A stretch of DNA of 64,000 nt, from positions 10,850,001 to 10,914,000 of the forward strand of contig NC_065872.1 of the NCBI RefSeq assembly GCF_933775445.1, in the 5' to 3' direction. The DNA comes from Argentina anserina (lineage: Eukaryota; Streptophyta; Magnoliopsida; Rosales; Rosaceae). A program made the translations under genes and the position numbers. Position 1 is the first letter of the stretch. Every line of letters begins with the position of its first letter. Under the pieces are notes generated by a model that did not search any database, was not told where the DNA came from, and worked only from the letters and a program-made list of their open reading frames with translations. Positions 20,101 to 36,791 of this stretch are shown piece after piece.

Positions 20101-23100
20101 GAGGTGCAGCCTTTGTAAGTATATGCTCCACCGGCTGTCAAAAAGAATGCATATGTCCATATAATCAGTGTGCTCAAGGGAACCTAAAATGAGAAAACAC
20201 AACCAAATTTATCAAGTCGCAATATCCACATATACCAACAGAAATGAGTCCTGTCAAGTGTCAACCAGTGAAAACAAATGAGATGATAATGTATCTTTAC
20301 GCTTTTTTTTTCTCAATTTTTTTGAACTTTCATTTATAAAACCAACAACATTTCCCCAAGTTTTAATTAGTATTTGGGGAGGGGTCCCTCATTGAAATTT
20401 TCGCTTGTTTAGGGTTTCAGTCTCTAATTAGTCTAAAAAATCTCTCACTGAGAACAAGCAGTTAGTAACAAGAGAAAGTGTGACCTTGCTTCTAATGCAC
20501 TAATCTTTTTTCCACACTTCCAACAGTTAGATAGTAGCTGGGGCCATTCTCTTGAAATAGGTTCTGTCTACATCTTCCCATGAGGCACATATAAATGTAC
20601 AGTAGTTTTGCCAATGGAAAAAGTTGGAATCTTCATTGGCAAAAAGACAAGTTTCAAACCTTCATAAAGAAATGAGCGAGAGTGTAGAAAGATAAGATAT
20701 GTACCGCATAAATCCGGAAAAGACGATGCCCAAAGATGGATACCCCTTGAAGGTACTAAAAACAAAGCAACAAAAGTAATGAATTCTCTTTTTTTTTTTC
20801 ACACACTTCATAAAAGCATAAGCCGAATTAAGACGCAAAAATGTGAAAGTTTTTATAAGCAATCGACCAATAGCGCAAGCTGCATAGGCTAATGTAACAC
20901 CAGCTAATCACTTACCAAGGTGCATATAAGAACCAAAAGTATCTGTGGAATACTGATTTCCACACAACTACCGGCTTGAGGAAAGCCATAACTGAAAAAT
21001 GCCAAACCTACTGCGGCAACAGTTGGTGCAACAACAATAGGGTTTATCAATCTGCAATTGATAATCATCAAGATTAGGAGGGGACATGATGTACACTGTA
21101 AAGGCACAAAGTGGACACCATTTTAGCAAATAAGAATGAAACATCTGAAATATTTATTTTAGATACAGAATTTAGGTATAACTGTTAGCCTGCTGATGGA
21201 ACTATAAAATCACACAAGTAAACAGGCCACAAATCTCCAAAGTTGGCAATACTAAAGAAAAGGAAAATAAATTATATGGAAATAGCTTTAAACCAATTGG
21301 AACTATATCTCTGTGTAATAAGCACTGCAATATTGAAACTATCAGAACTTTACAAATAATCTCTGTATTACCTCAACAATAAGGACATTAAACCACTAAA
21401 TCCCAGGATGCTTTGAAATATTGAACCAACAATTATAGCTCCTTGCAGTTCTCTCATTATATGCCTAAATTTCTGCAGTTAAATGGTAATCATAAAACAT
21501 TATTAACCATGAGGTTCTTGAGACCTTTAAGATGCAAGAAAAGGTCACTCCATATAGGTAAAAGGTATAGAATCTCCCATTTCTAAAATATGTGTCTAAT
21601 AATTAACTGCAAGATGCCAGGAAATTTCTGGTTGTTAGAATAGTACAGTTGATAATTTCGTAAACACTACTCTTTTCTACAGAGGACTTACATGTTCAGT
21701 GAGATTACGATATTCTTGAGCATTCATGATAACTAATGCTGGTGCCAAATATACGAACGAACTTCCTTGAACTAATGGAAGTCGGGTTCCAAAGTAAGAG
21801 TGCAATATTGTTGTAATACCAGAGACGAGTAGCATTGTCGAGATCACCGTGGCGGTATCCTTCTGTTATCATTACACAATGTAAATAGTGAGCTCCCATT
21901 TATTTGCAAGAAAAAACAGAAGAAATGAAAGCCGGAAAATACATGCTTACATCTGTTCCACCCATGGTTGGTACAATGATCAGAGGGATGAATATAAGTG
22001 AGCCAGCCAATGATAAGTAGTGCTGCAGACCGTAATATATTAGTGGTACTGCGATTGAAACATCACCAAATGAGAGGAGGAAAAAGAGACAAGCCCTTGA
22101 GACTTGCAACAAGATTCAAGCATGTCAATTCATTCTTTCTAAGAATGACATCAGTAATAGGAAGGGGAATGCCCCTTGGAAACTGACTAAACCGAGTAGA
22201 GCAAACCAATCAATTTACCCAAAGTAAAAACCATTGCTTTTCTATAAGGAGCACAGACCACACCATCATTTTTAGCTATAAATTTATGAGTCCAAACTAC
22301 ATCAAAATCTGAAGAACATTTTTGAACTAGGGATTTGAGCTCCAGCTCTAGAAGTTCAAGGTGGATTGTATGTAAATTCCTTCGAGAAAATGACTAATAT
22401 CCTCCATTATTATATGCTTGAATTCTATCAGCATGATTTGCCCACTAATGAAGGTTTTTTTTCCCCTGATATCTGATGCAATGTATGAGAAAGCAGTGGC
22501 ATCATTCCACCCACCACACACAGATATTATCTACTAAACTGCTAAAAAAGGACATGAACTTAATCCCAGATTTTTTTTTTAATCTCAAGCATTACTATCT
22601 TCAGCTTTCCATCTATTTCAATCCACTTCATTTCATCTCCTGCCTTATATGATGACTGGAACTTACTCACACAACATCACAAAACAAACAACTACATTCA
22701 CAGGCAACATTACATAAACCAAAACAATGCAAGTACACTAACCGAAACCCGGATTCTCTCTCAATCCAATCCTCATTGTCCCCGGTCTACCCCACCCTCC
22801 ATGAGCATCTTCTTCACCATCCGGATACAACTCCATTCCCTCCCTCTCATCTCCCTCATCCATCTTCTTCGCCTCGCCGCCCAAACCAACTCCAACAGCT
22901 CCATTCCAATTATCCTCAACACTCCTCTCCTCATTTCTACCCAAAACAGGCTCATCCTCACTCCCCCTCCCCCTCCTACTTCTCTCCACCCTCATTCCCT
23001 CCTCACTCCTCACCCCACCACCATTCCCAGCTGGCTCAATCTCAACTCCTCTGTTGGGCTTGGTCCGGCCCAACACCGGATCTATTTCTATCTTGGGAGA

Positions 23101-23349
23101 CAAACCACCACCTCTCTCCAAATCACCACCACCACCACCACTCTCATTCCTCCCACTGCTACTCCCCACAGTCTCACCTGAGAAAGTGGACACAAACCCG
23201 GTTCTCTTGGCCCAAGACTTAAGCTCTCTCGGGTTATGATCCCTCCCCGGAACAAAAGCTCCGACCTTTGGGTCAGCAGTGCCCACTTCGGCTCGACTTC
23301 TCACGCTCTGAGCCTTGTTGATGGAATCTGAGGTGGACCCAGTCGCCAT
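17103..23349 (-). CDS. Nucleobase-ascorbate transporter, NAT11/NAT12 type
   Basis: A multi-pass membrane transporter of the NAT/NCS2 family, whose members move uracil, xanthine or related bases. Exons in transcript order: 22,743-23,349; 21,951-22,048; 21,692-21,859; 21,372-21,472; 20,916-21,051; 20,705-20,755; 19,896-20,183; 19,379-19,613; 18,910-19,190; 17,103-17,324. All have GT-AG borders and matching phases. The total is 2,187 nt, giving 728 aa. A long hydrophilic Ser/Gly/Arg-rich N-terminus (about 200 aa) marks the NAT11/12 subgroup. The membrane core follows: YYGLQHYLSLAGS, QGSSFVYLAPAL, VVAPTVAAVGLAFFSYGFP, GLWGSGTGSTTLTENVH, then the tail NTVPGSRQERGVYIWS. In the NAT signature a His stands where many members have Gly, as in Arabidopsis NAT12 as I recall it. 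Substrate is unknown. The last intron carries a hAT element. Confidence 0.93.
17584..18464. mobile_element. hAT-type element in the last NAT intron, carrying a gene-like fragment
   Basis: The 881-bp element has inverted ends CTATGTAGCAC...GTGCTACATAG and an exact 8-bp target duplication GTTGAGCA (17,576-17,583 and 18,465-18,472). Subterminal sequence is rich in GACACCGACACGG-type repeats. Ends and duplication fit the hAT superfamily. No transposase is present. On the minus strand about 17,750-18,110 reads as protein-like sequence (ELDAMRFVNITEQRKLWKDV, GLGPVVTREYGDL and others) with one stop between segments. It looks like a captured piece of an ordinary plant gene that I do not recognise. 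Confidence 0.85.
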
Positions 23350-24940
23350 TGGGGGCTGAGAAGAACTGGGTCAGGTTCAAGTTTTGAAATTGGAGAAGTG
23401 TTAAAATTGAAGAATTACAATGCTGAGCTTAGTGAACCCAAAAGGGGGTTTGGAGAGAGTGAAAGGAAAAGCAAGAGAGAAATGAATGAGTTGGGTTCTG
23501 TTGGTATTGGAGGAAGTGTTGAAATATGGGTGCTTTGATGATGATAGTGATGATTTCAATGGTGACTAGAGGGAGTGAGATTTTGAAGTGTCAGAAGAGT
23601 GAGACGTACATATCTGCTTCTTGTTGTTTTGATGTAGTTGCCGACTTGCCGCTCGATTGTTGCTTTCAGAAGGGAAAATTACTGAAAGCGCCCTGGTTTT
23701 TTTGGCCGTTGAAGAAACATGGCATCATGCATTATTTTGTGACAGGGCTCTATCAGATGGTGTCGTACCATTAGTTGCCACCTTTTATGTTGATCTGCCA
23801 TGATTTTTGCTTGTAAGAACTATTGGTACTTAAACATGTAGTTGAATTTCGTTAAGTTATGTGTTTCTATATTCTTATGAGATTGTGGAAATGAGATGTT
23901 CCATATAAATTTCTATATTTATTCTGTTAGTTTAACAAGTGCTAGGGTAAAAATAGAAAATGAGATTAATCTAGGTTTTATCAGATTGTGGTCGACTGGT
24001 TGTCGGTAGTTCTTTAGTTTAGATAAGAGACACAAATTAAGGAGTATGGAGAGAAAATTGGCGCCAAAATTGGAATTGTTGGGTGTCTTTCTCAAGGTAA
24101 AGGGCGGGAAAAACATTGCTCCTCTCAGATGTGGTTAATTTTGTCTTTTAACCCTTTTTGTGGGCCTCACGTACTTGCCACGTCACCAAGATGACGGAAA
24201 AGTTGAAAAAAACTGACGGAAGTACTTCAATGATAGCAATACTAGAGTCTGGGTATCACATTGGTACGATTAAGAGTTGAGGTATCACATTGGTAGGTAC
24301 ACCAGAGTTGAGGGACTGTTGGTGAAAAAAACTCTTTTCAAAAATGGTTCGAGTTGGGCTGGAGGGAAAAAAAAAAGGAAAATGGAAAAATGGAAACTCG
24401 GTTGATGAATGAGGAATTGAGGGTTATGTGTTATGTTGTGTATGATACTATGATGTAATTGAATACGAAAGAACTTTTTCGATTTTAATTCAGGGTCATA
24501 CAAGTAATACAATGTTTATCGAAATCATATGGTCAGTAATTGAAGACAATAAATCATATATGTCACTGAATCTTATTATAAAAAAAATAAGTATGTGAAT
24601 TTCACATAAAATTGAAAATTAAACCAGGTGTTCTTTGGAGAAATGGTACTGACATGTTGATGGTTACTAAAGACCGCAAATATTGGAGACAACAAGGTAA
24701 CGAATGATAGTGTAGTAGAAACCTTGTTGCTTAAACATTAAGGCAAACATAATCAAGATGCTATTAGTGACTTGGCTTTTGGCCTGAGGCTTGATGGCTT
24801 GATGCCATAACAGAATCTATGACTTTGACTTGTCACAAAAGAGAAAATTGACACTAGTTTGTTCTGTAATTAGTCCCACATTCACAGCTGACAACAATTA
24901 GTCCAACACTCACTAACAAAAGCTCTATAGAACTTTCCAA
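23350..24940. other. 5' flank of the NAT gene and intergenic DNA
   Basis: The first 150-200 bp should hold the leader and promoter of the minus-strand NAT gene. A short G-rich stretch with an 82-codon open frame (23,526-23,774) shows no family resemblance. Around 24,225-24,320 the phrase 'tatcacattggta' occurs twice in direct order, suggesting a decayed repeat element. Nothing else is supported. Confidence 0.35.
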
Positions 24941-26675
24941 ATGTCCAAACTCCAGAAGGTTGATCATGAAAAGTTCATAGTCCTGAAAGTTATTGTGAAA
25001 TACAAGGATCATATAAACGTGTTACAAGTAACTTGGGATAACTATAGCTGCAAATCGTTTTATAAGACTTGCACAGCCTTCTTTTCCTCTCCGATTTGCA
25101 GGAAAGGTAGAGGCCAAACAAAAAGCCATTTTGGCCAACAGGAGCATATACTTAATAATAAGCCCTACCAAAAATTAAAGATGAGAAAGTTAAACCTTTT
25201 GGTTCTTTAAATTCAGTGGACTACAAAAGAAAAGAAGAGAAGGGAATATGATTCCAAAATGATCCTGAAAAACTGCATAATGAATACAACTTGGATTACA
25301 TTTCACTAGGTGGCTGAAGAAAAACAAAGGCCTACAGGTCATATTTCCACACTGCAAACTGTGTATTTCCAGCTGAAGTAGCAAGCATGAAACACAGTTT
25401 CTCTATTCATGCCGATGTAATTTCAGATCCGGATACAATATGATTGAGATCCGGCAAACTTGTCATATTGGTCATGACCTGCAATTTTTAAAGACAGCTG
25501 CTTCTGTCCTAGAATAAAAGTCGAAACCATATAAACATTGCACTGAGATTTGGTTGGCAGCCATCTATTCCTCTGAATCATAATAACATTCTTTGGCTAC
25601 TTGGACAAACAGCTCCATGTAATAGGCTATCACTGGAAAAACCATCTAACCTGTAGTACCAAGCCTTGAGCAGTTGTTGTCTAGCAATGAATTGGAAGAA
25701 GCAAGTACTATGCATTATGACCCATTGATCACAGATCATACCATACAGAGAGAGATATCCTAATCAAATAGAAGAGTTGCATTTGCATAATGAATGTAGA
25801 ACTAAATCAAATAGTAGAGTTGCATTTGCATAATGGATGTAGAACTAAGAAGCTGGGATAAATTGTCATTATATATCGATTCATAAAGTTTAGTTTGTGT
25901 GTTAAACAAATCCTCAGTCGAAGCTTAGAAATATCTAATTAACAGATAAAAGAATGCTTCTGAAGACACATGAAAGTTATATAGCAAGTCTCCAACACTT
26001 TGACAAAGGCAACATCCAAGGTCAGCACTTAATTACAATGTTCCCAATACATAACAGGGTCTTTCAATCAGTACAAAACTTAGAGGGTAAACTTTTGCAG
26101 TTGCAGCCAATATCCAGAAGAAGCAAAAAAGGAAACACTAACGTGAGCCTAGGGTAAAATAATGGCTTATCCCCCGCGCCCTCCCCCTTCTAAAACAACT
26201 GCATAATGAACTAAGTTCATAAATAAACACTGTTCACCCACTACTCTACTCTTGTATACTCAATCAGCATTTCGCAAGTTTAGGCAGCACAAGCTCCTAA
26301 TGTGCTAAATTCATTTCAGATCGAAAACATAAATACACGCAATTATCTGAAGTTTAGCTAATACACTACTTTTCAGGACGCATAATAAGTAATAACAAAG
26401 ACTCATAAGCAAATGATCACGGACCAAATGAAGCTGCTCTAAAATGTTTCACACTATACGCAATAAGAACAACATTCACATTCAGATTGAGAGTAACTCT
26501 CACAGTAAATCAGTAAATCTCATTTGCTATGAATAATCTTCCACAGTAATAATTTCCATCAAAAATAGTAATGCAACACAAACACAACCAGGATAATCAA
26601 CCCAGAAAAAAGAGAGTAAAACTATGAACACAAAGTGTTCGATGAAATTGAAGGAGGAGGAGGAGGAGACTGTTT
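24941..26675. other. Intergenic, 3' side of SKIP34
   Basis: No supported gene. A short near-identical direct repeat ('aatagaagagttgcatttgcataatg' type) occurs at about 25,768-25,805 and 25,810-25,850. The part just upstream of 26,676 is probably the 3' UTR of SKIP34. Confidence 0.35.
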
Positions 26676-26969
26676 CTATTTACGTGAGGTGGGGAAGAGG
26701 CGAGACGCGTGTTCCTGCTGCTCCCGGAACCGTCGCCGGAGAAAGGTCTCGAGGATCTCCATGACGGAGACGAAGCGTTTCATCTCGTCGAGGCGGCGGT
26801 TGAGCTCGGCCTCGCGAGCCCTAGCGCGGGTGAGACGCGCCTCCGTCTCAGCGAGCCGGCCGCGGAGATCTTCGACCGCGGCGGCGTTGTGGTAGTCGTT
26901 GAGGGATAGGGCGGCTCGCGGTGGGGTCGGGGTGTCTCGGGAGAAAGGTCGTTGCTGGCCGTAGCACAT
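26676..26969 (-). CDS. SKIP34: SKIP34-like SKP1-interacting protein
   Basis: A small 97-aa protein beginning MCYGQQRPFSRD, the hallmark start of plant SKIP34 proteins (SKP1-interacting partner 34). A basic-acidic helix follows (LRGRLAETEARLTRARAREA, then RRLDEMKRFVSVMEILETF). It is predicted to be coiled coil over roughly residues 30-85. SKIP34 was named for binding SKP1-like subunits of SCF ubiquitin ligases; its role is little known. The start is the conserved MCYGQ. The last codons read TSRK then TAG, and a GT lies in this stretch, so a further 3' exon cannot be excluded. The coding region is GC-rich relative to its flanks, as is common for intronless plant genes. Confidence 0.85.
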   Translation of the reverse strand: MCYGQQRPFSRDTPTPPRAALSLNDYHNAAAVEDLRGRLAETEARLTRARAREAELNRRLDEMKRFVSVMEILETFLRRRFREQQEHASRLFPTSRK

Positions 26970-27559
26970 GGTAGTGAAGACGGTGGTGATCGGAGGAGGA
27001 GGGTTTTGGATGGAAAGGCGGGAGCGGTGAGAAGGAGAGAGAGACGGAGGTGAAAGCTTTTTGAGGTTTTATTCAATTTGGATCGCTATTTTCTACTGAA
27101 ATTACTTATTTATCCTTGCGTCACCGCCGCGGCTAATGCTAAATATTTGTCGATAATTTATGGCCGGAAAAAAAAAACGTCTTCGTGCAAACCAAGTGGT
27201 TCGTTACCAATGATTTAGTGTAGAGGATTAATGCATCATTCAAGTCATTTGATTTTGCGTTTAGTTTGTATTTCTTTTTATCCGGAGCAATATAGTAAAT
27301 TACACTGTTGTGATACCAAGTTAGTAACACACCCACGAAATCATGTTCAAAATACTATCTCAGCAAATTTTGCCAATGTTTCATTTTGTTTTCCATATGG
27401 GTAATCAGTGAAGTTTACATATTTATGAACAAAAACCTTCTAAACGCATCATAATAGACCGTACGAATGAAAATCAATTTGAATGTTCGATCATTAAAGT
27501 TAAATCTGAAATTAAGAATACATTTTTTTAGTGATATTATCCACTACAAGTCAATAACC
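26970..27559. other. SKIP34 5' flank and intergenic DNA
   Basis: Just upstream of the SKIP34 start lies the G-rich leader and promoter area of the minus-strand gene (to about 27,060). The rest is AT-rich with no supported feature. A minus-strand 98-codon frame here is a shadow of SKIP34. Confidence 0.4.
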
Positions 27560-29190
27560 GGAAACAAATTTGTCGACCACCCAAATTTTGTCCACCTCCT
27601 AAATCTACCACATGTGTCCTCTTATTCCTCTTATTTAACTATGATTTAACCATAGTTATCAATAAAAAAATTATAACACCAAATTATAATTTCTTGTAAT
27701 TTTACTTAAATAAATTCTTAACTCATACTTTAAGTTTAAATCACATCACTTAATTGCTCTATTATTCACTCCCTTGCCAGTGAGGAAGGAACATTTTTTT
27801 TCTCTTGAAAGTGGTTTGCTAAAGAGTGATACTACTCCCAGCAAACTATAGTTTTAAGGTGGTTATTTATCCTATATTCTTGCAATAAGACCATCAAAGT
27901 GGCAAGGGTATGATACAACAGTATCGTTACTTACGACCAATATAACAAAATTCACTTCATAAAAAAATTGAAACTAGATGGAGCCAAATTGAATTACCTA
28001 CTACATATGTATCTAACTGGTAGCTTATAAGATAAAAAAATATTATAAGGTAAAAACTCAGGTTTATATTCTAGGAATATGACTTCTCTTATGGAAGCAA
28101 ATTTGCCGACCACCATTTATTTGTCTATTCCATGTGTCTTTTTTCAACTCATATTTAGATAATAATTAAGCAATTTGACACATGACATGAGTTTAGAAAG
28201 ATGAGCACAAGATGGGCAAATAGAGGGTGGTCGGCAAATTTGTTTCCATTCTCCTATAGACAACTTCGTTATCTTAAGAATCGATTAATCTAAAAAAATA
28301 GTGTTAAGCTTAAAATAAAGAAAATATTTAAAATTTTGTTGTTATATAATTGTTATCTCTTAACCATAGTAAGTCACTTATGTGGCTCCTCTCTCTCGTT
28401 TCTCTCTTTCTTGCCCTTGCCGCCATCGTCGATAGGAGTGGGTTCTGGGGATTTGGCGACGGGCCTCATGAAGATAACACTTGCTGGCTGATCGGAAGGT
28501 TTTTCCTCCTTTTCTTCTTCTACTTTTGTGTAGGCAGTAGCAGATTTGGTGTTTAGACCAGGGTTGGGTGGGGTGATCCTTGAGGATTTCACCGCAACGA
28601 TGGAGGTAGTGATCTTGGGGTCGGCTTCTTCATGGGCGGTAGAGGCATGTCTCACGAAGGTTGGGTTGGTGTCGTGGTGTCTGAAGTTGTTGTGGGGGGT
28701 TCCTTCACCGACGGCCTTAAACCTTATTTTGGCGCCGGCAGTGGTGTAAGGCAGATGATAGCTGCTAATGATGGTAGGGTGGCTAGGTCAAAGTCAATTC
28801 TTTTGGGCTTGGTCTTGGTCTCTTTGGGTTGATGAGTTGGCTTTGGGCTTTGGACCTTAGTTGGGTAGTAGGGTGGTCTCGGGTGTCTCTGAATAAGTTA
28901 GTCGTGCTAACATGATATTGTTTCTAGTTATTTTGGGCCGATTGCAGAGATTCAGTATTGAAATGTGGATGTCTAGTTATAGTTTTTTAGTTGTGCTAGA
29001 AGTTTTTCATTTCCCAAACTCTTAATTATCGTTGTTTCCGAAAATGAAATAGGAGTTTGTTTATATTATTTCGTGCATTACCTTTTCTATTATATGACAA
29101 TTCGCCGTTTCTTAAAAAAAATTATTAACTATGGTTATATAAGAACACACATAGATGATCAAATTTTAAATAGTCGGTAAATTTACTTCC
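27560..29190. mobile_element. Possible Mutator-like element with diverged ends and GC-rich interior
   Basis: The left end (27,560-27,655) reads GGAAACAAATTTGTCGACC and later AACCATAGTTAT. The reverse complement of the right end (29,190 back to about 29,110) reads GGAAGTAAATTTACCGAC and later AACCATAGTTAA. The two are about 70% alike over some 100 bp, so they look like old terminal inverted repeats. The interior 28,370-28,930 is much richer in G+C than its surroundings and has no recognisable gene, which would fit captured host DNA. No target duplication is seen. A smaller element with the same terminal motif is nested at 28,092-28,248. Confidence 0.4.
28092..28248. mobile_element. Small MITE with inverted ends
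   Basis: A 157-bp element with ends TGGAAGCAAATTTGCCGACC and its inverted partner TGGAAACAAATTTGCCGACC. It is flanked by TTCTCTTA (28,084-28,091) and TTCTCCTA (28,249-28,256), an 8-bp duplication with one mismatch. No coding capacity. Its ends resemble those of the larger surrounding element, so it is probably a deletion derivative of the same family. Confidence 0.75.
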
Positions 29191-29406
29191 GTGTGACCAA
29201 TCAGTTTTTTGTACATGGTGTACTCAAAACCTTTCACAAATCCCTTCTTTTTTGTCTGAACCTTTCCCAAATCCCAATCCATCTCTAGTTGCAATTTTAT
29301 CAAGGGATTGGGAGGCCAAAATAGGAATTCCACAAACAAAAATGTATATAAGCTAATAGAGTAGAGTACCGCGCTCTCCAGAACTATCACTGAAACTCTA
29401 AGAGCC

Positions 29407-33487
<4,081 letters not shown>

Positions 33488-34283
33488 GAACTCTCCATGT
33501 CAAGTCGTCTAAACACAATTGTACGTTGCTTATCCGACTGGATGCATCTTGTGACCCTGTCCTTATCCCTATGCTTTAACTTCCTTTTTAGTGGTGGTTT
33601 ATCACCTTCGTCAATTTTTTTTCCCTTTGTAAAGAGCGTCGTCAGTCATGTACATGTCTTTTGGTGGTGATCACTAGGAAGTATGATAGTAAATGCTAGA
33701 CAATGTGACAGCAATGAGATGTATTTGTTATTGTTAACAAATTTAAGAGATGGCGAATACATGGGAAGCTTTACTCATTGTTTGGAATCCCTGCTGAATG
33801 TATGAGAATCCTTTTCCCTGCCAGATTCAGATCTCCGGGATCCGAACTATTTGATCGACTTTGATATCTTAAATGTCGGGCCAAATATAATGAATTAAAG
33901 TATTACCTAAAGTCCCAAACCAAACAACTCGTTGGTTTCTTCCTGTCATAGACCGTCGTCTTTGTCCCTACTGATAAAACAACCGAACTCATCTCGTAGT
34001 CTACTTAGAATACAAGTCAAAACCCCAGCTTTACGGGGGGAGATGCTCTACCCAATCCCACTCTACCCTCCTTTGTTTGACTACTTTCAACAAATCCAAC
34101 GGCCTCTTCTTCTTCATTCCGATTCCGAAGATTTCCTTGCCTGCTTTTCTTGACTTCGACTTCTCATCACCTCTCAAAGTATCCCCCCCCCCCTTTTTGT
34201 TCTCCATCCAAATCCCATTCTTGATACACTTAGATTCTCTTATCATCTTTGATCACAGCTTTTGCGTCTTTGCCAAGAAAAAT
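33488..34283. other. Spacer between ECD and nicotinamidase genes
   Basis: It holds the ECD 3' UTR (first 200-250 bp) and then the nicotinamidase promoter and leader. An open frame (34,077-34,535) runs through the leader into exon 1 of the nicotinamidase, but its upstream part is C/T-rich leader sequence. A C-run lies near 34,184. Confidence 0.5.
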
Positions 34284-35931
34284 ATGGTTCCACATACAGT
34301 TGATTTGTTGGAGGAGCAGATACCGGTGCACCAGAAGTCTCTTCTTGTCTCCGGCGACGTCAACACCGGCCTTGTCCTCGTCGACGTCGTTAACGGCTTC
34401 TGCACCGTCGGCGCCGGCAACATGGTAATTTCAGTCTCTCCCCTCTATGTTTGTTATTATTTCTTTGTCATGATACTGTTTTCTGAAAGAAGCAAATATT
34501 GGGTTGATGTAACTTTTGCACGTCTGATTAATTAGGCTCCAAGTCAACCGGACAAGCAAATCTCACAAATGGTGGAGGAGTCGGTGAGAGTTGCTGGAGC
34601 TTTCTGTGAGAAGAAGTGGCCTGTTTTGGCTTTTCTTGATTCTCATCACCCTGATATTCCAGAGCATCCTTATCCTCCTCATTGCATTGCTGGGACTGAT
34701 GAATCAAAGCTTGTTCCAGGTACCCTTTTGTTCATTTGTTACTGGGGTTAGCTCAATGTAGTAAAGCTTTTTGCTTTTTCAGCCTTTTGTTATGTGTTGG
34801 TCCGATGAATGGTAAGTTTATTAGTCTTAACTAAAATGCTTGGTTTTGAACCTATGTGCAGATCTTCAATGGTTAGAGAATGAAGCAAATGTGACGCTGA
34901 AATGTAAAGACTGCATTGATGGGTTTGTTGGTTCGATTGAGGAAGACGGCTCTAATGTGTTTGTAAATTGGGTTAAGAGCAATCAGATCAAAACTGTAAG
35001 CATTTACCACACCCGAAAAGTGTTTGTTTGGTTTTGAGTTTGTGCAATTTGTATTTGTATGTCTTAGTTGTTGGTAGCTTTTGATTATCTATTGCTTTTG
35101 TCTAATTTTGAAAATTGTTGTGAAGATCTTGGTGCTAGGGATATGCACAGATATATGTGTTCTGGATTTTGTCTGTACCACTTTATCTGCGAGAAATCGT
35201 CGTCTTCTTGAACCTCTGGAGGATGTGGTAGTGTATTCCCGTGGTTGTGCCACTTTTGATCTTCCAGTTGATGTGGCCAAATCTATGAAAGATGTTGTAG
35301 CACACCCCCAGGTACTCAATTGATTTTCCTCTTCAACAATCTATATACCTTTTAATCTTTACAATTTCTCTCAAAGGATGAAATATATTTTTTTATATCA
35401 GTTTTTTGTTTGTCTCTGAATTTTGTGTTCCAATCCTATTCTTGTCAGTTGTACATATCTACGAAGGTGCTCTTAGCTCAAAGCTTAATGTTTAGAGTAT
35501 CTAGAGTGTGGGATTATTCTAGATTCTTAGTCTGTAGCGCTATATCAGATATTTTGGATACCCTAGACTGCTCTCTTGTTTGTATTCAAGGTAGTAGCTA
35601 TATATAGTCATCAAGTCCTAGGAAAGCGTAGGAGAAGGGGAACCTATTATGGGGCATACAGTGCGTTAGACAGAGTTGAGGTTGAAGGAGAAAGCAACTT
35701 AGAAATGTTTGATTGTTTTTGTTTGCAGAGGAGTTTCTTGCTATTCAATCCTTTTAAGTACAGAAAGCTAGATTCGACCAGCTTTTTATTACGTAATTGT
35801 ATTTTAGAATAATAGATCTCCTCATGTTTGATGTCTTCATTACCTTCCAGGACCTAATGCATCACATAGGCCTTTACATAGCCAAAGGAAGGGGAGCGAA
35901 GGTTGTGTCAGAAGTGTCATTTGGTGCATAA
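34284..35931 (+). CDS. NIC1: Nicotinamidase (isochorismatase-like hydrolase)
   Basis: Converts nicotinamide to nicotinic acid and ammonia in the NAD salvage pathway. Exons 34,284-34,424; 34,536-34,719; 34,862-34,995; 35,126-35,311; 35,851-35,931, all GT-AG and in phase. The total is 726 nt, giving 241 aa, almost the length of Arabidopsis NIC1. The catalytic Asp is D34 in LVLVDVVNGF. Metal-ligand residues lie in LDSHHPD. The nucleophilic Cys is C164 in GICTDICVLDF, and a Lys sits in the DESKLVP region. The start MVPHTVDLLEEQIPV is chosen because it begins the conserved part; an upstream in-frame ATG would add leader-like residues. The name follows the closest plant member I know; plants have several paralogues, so the exact orthology is inferred. 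Confidence 0.92.
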
Positions 35932-36791
35932 GAGCGATAATTTGACCTATCTGTGGATTGGCATGAGGGGATTCTTTTATCAATGTGTGAAGAGATGTTT
36001 TCTATTCTTCAATTATCGTAGTTAGAAAGGTCAAATGTTGGGGAATGAAGAAAGTAAACAGGTGGTTCATAAAGCTCTTTGAGGATGTATATAAAAGTCT
36101 TTCAATCAAACTCTGCCACATTATGTCATTCATGTTTTTGTATACTGGTAGCCTGGAACTACAAGTTTTTCTGAGTTGCAGGATTATCAAGTGGTTTATA
36201 AGATGTTAGCCCACGGCATGCAAGAAAACTCTCAGCTAAGTTCTATTGGTTTCATCTGATTACAGTTTCTTGCCTTTTTTTATAAGTCCAAATCTAATTT
36301 TCATACAGAAATAAGTGGTATAGAACTAGACACAAACATACATTACTCAAAAAACATACTACAACAAAATTGGAGTTATGTAATCATATCAAAATCATGA
36401 TAAATGCATTGGCTATATTGATATTTACTAACTACAATACTTGTAAACGCTAAATAATATATCACTCTAGCAGATCAAAAACAGGCATGCCAAAGAACAA
36501 AATGGTAGTGATTAAACACTATGCACCTCTAAAGGGAAGAGTTACATGCATGCCAAAATGAGAATAACTGGTTCATGACCCTGTTGTTTTGATATACGCT
36601 GTAAAAAACTGTATGGTGATTGACAAATGAATAACAGAGTTCCCAAACAAAAGCTAGAAACAAAGAGACCTAAAAGAATAGGAGAATACTCTAATGAAAT
36701 CTGTCAAAATTACTGTTCAATGTTGAGATACAAAACCTCTTCATTCAGGAAATGAAGGTGAAAAACACAAGTAGCAAACCGTTGAAATAGT
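35932..36791. other. Convergent 3' spacer between nicotinamidase and NET2 genes
   Basis: The two flanking genes end towards each other, so this should hold both 3' UTRs. No coding sequence or repeat is supported. Confidence 0.5.
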
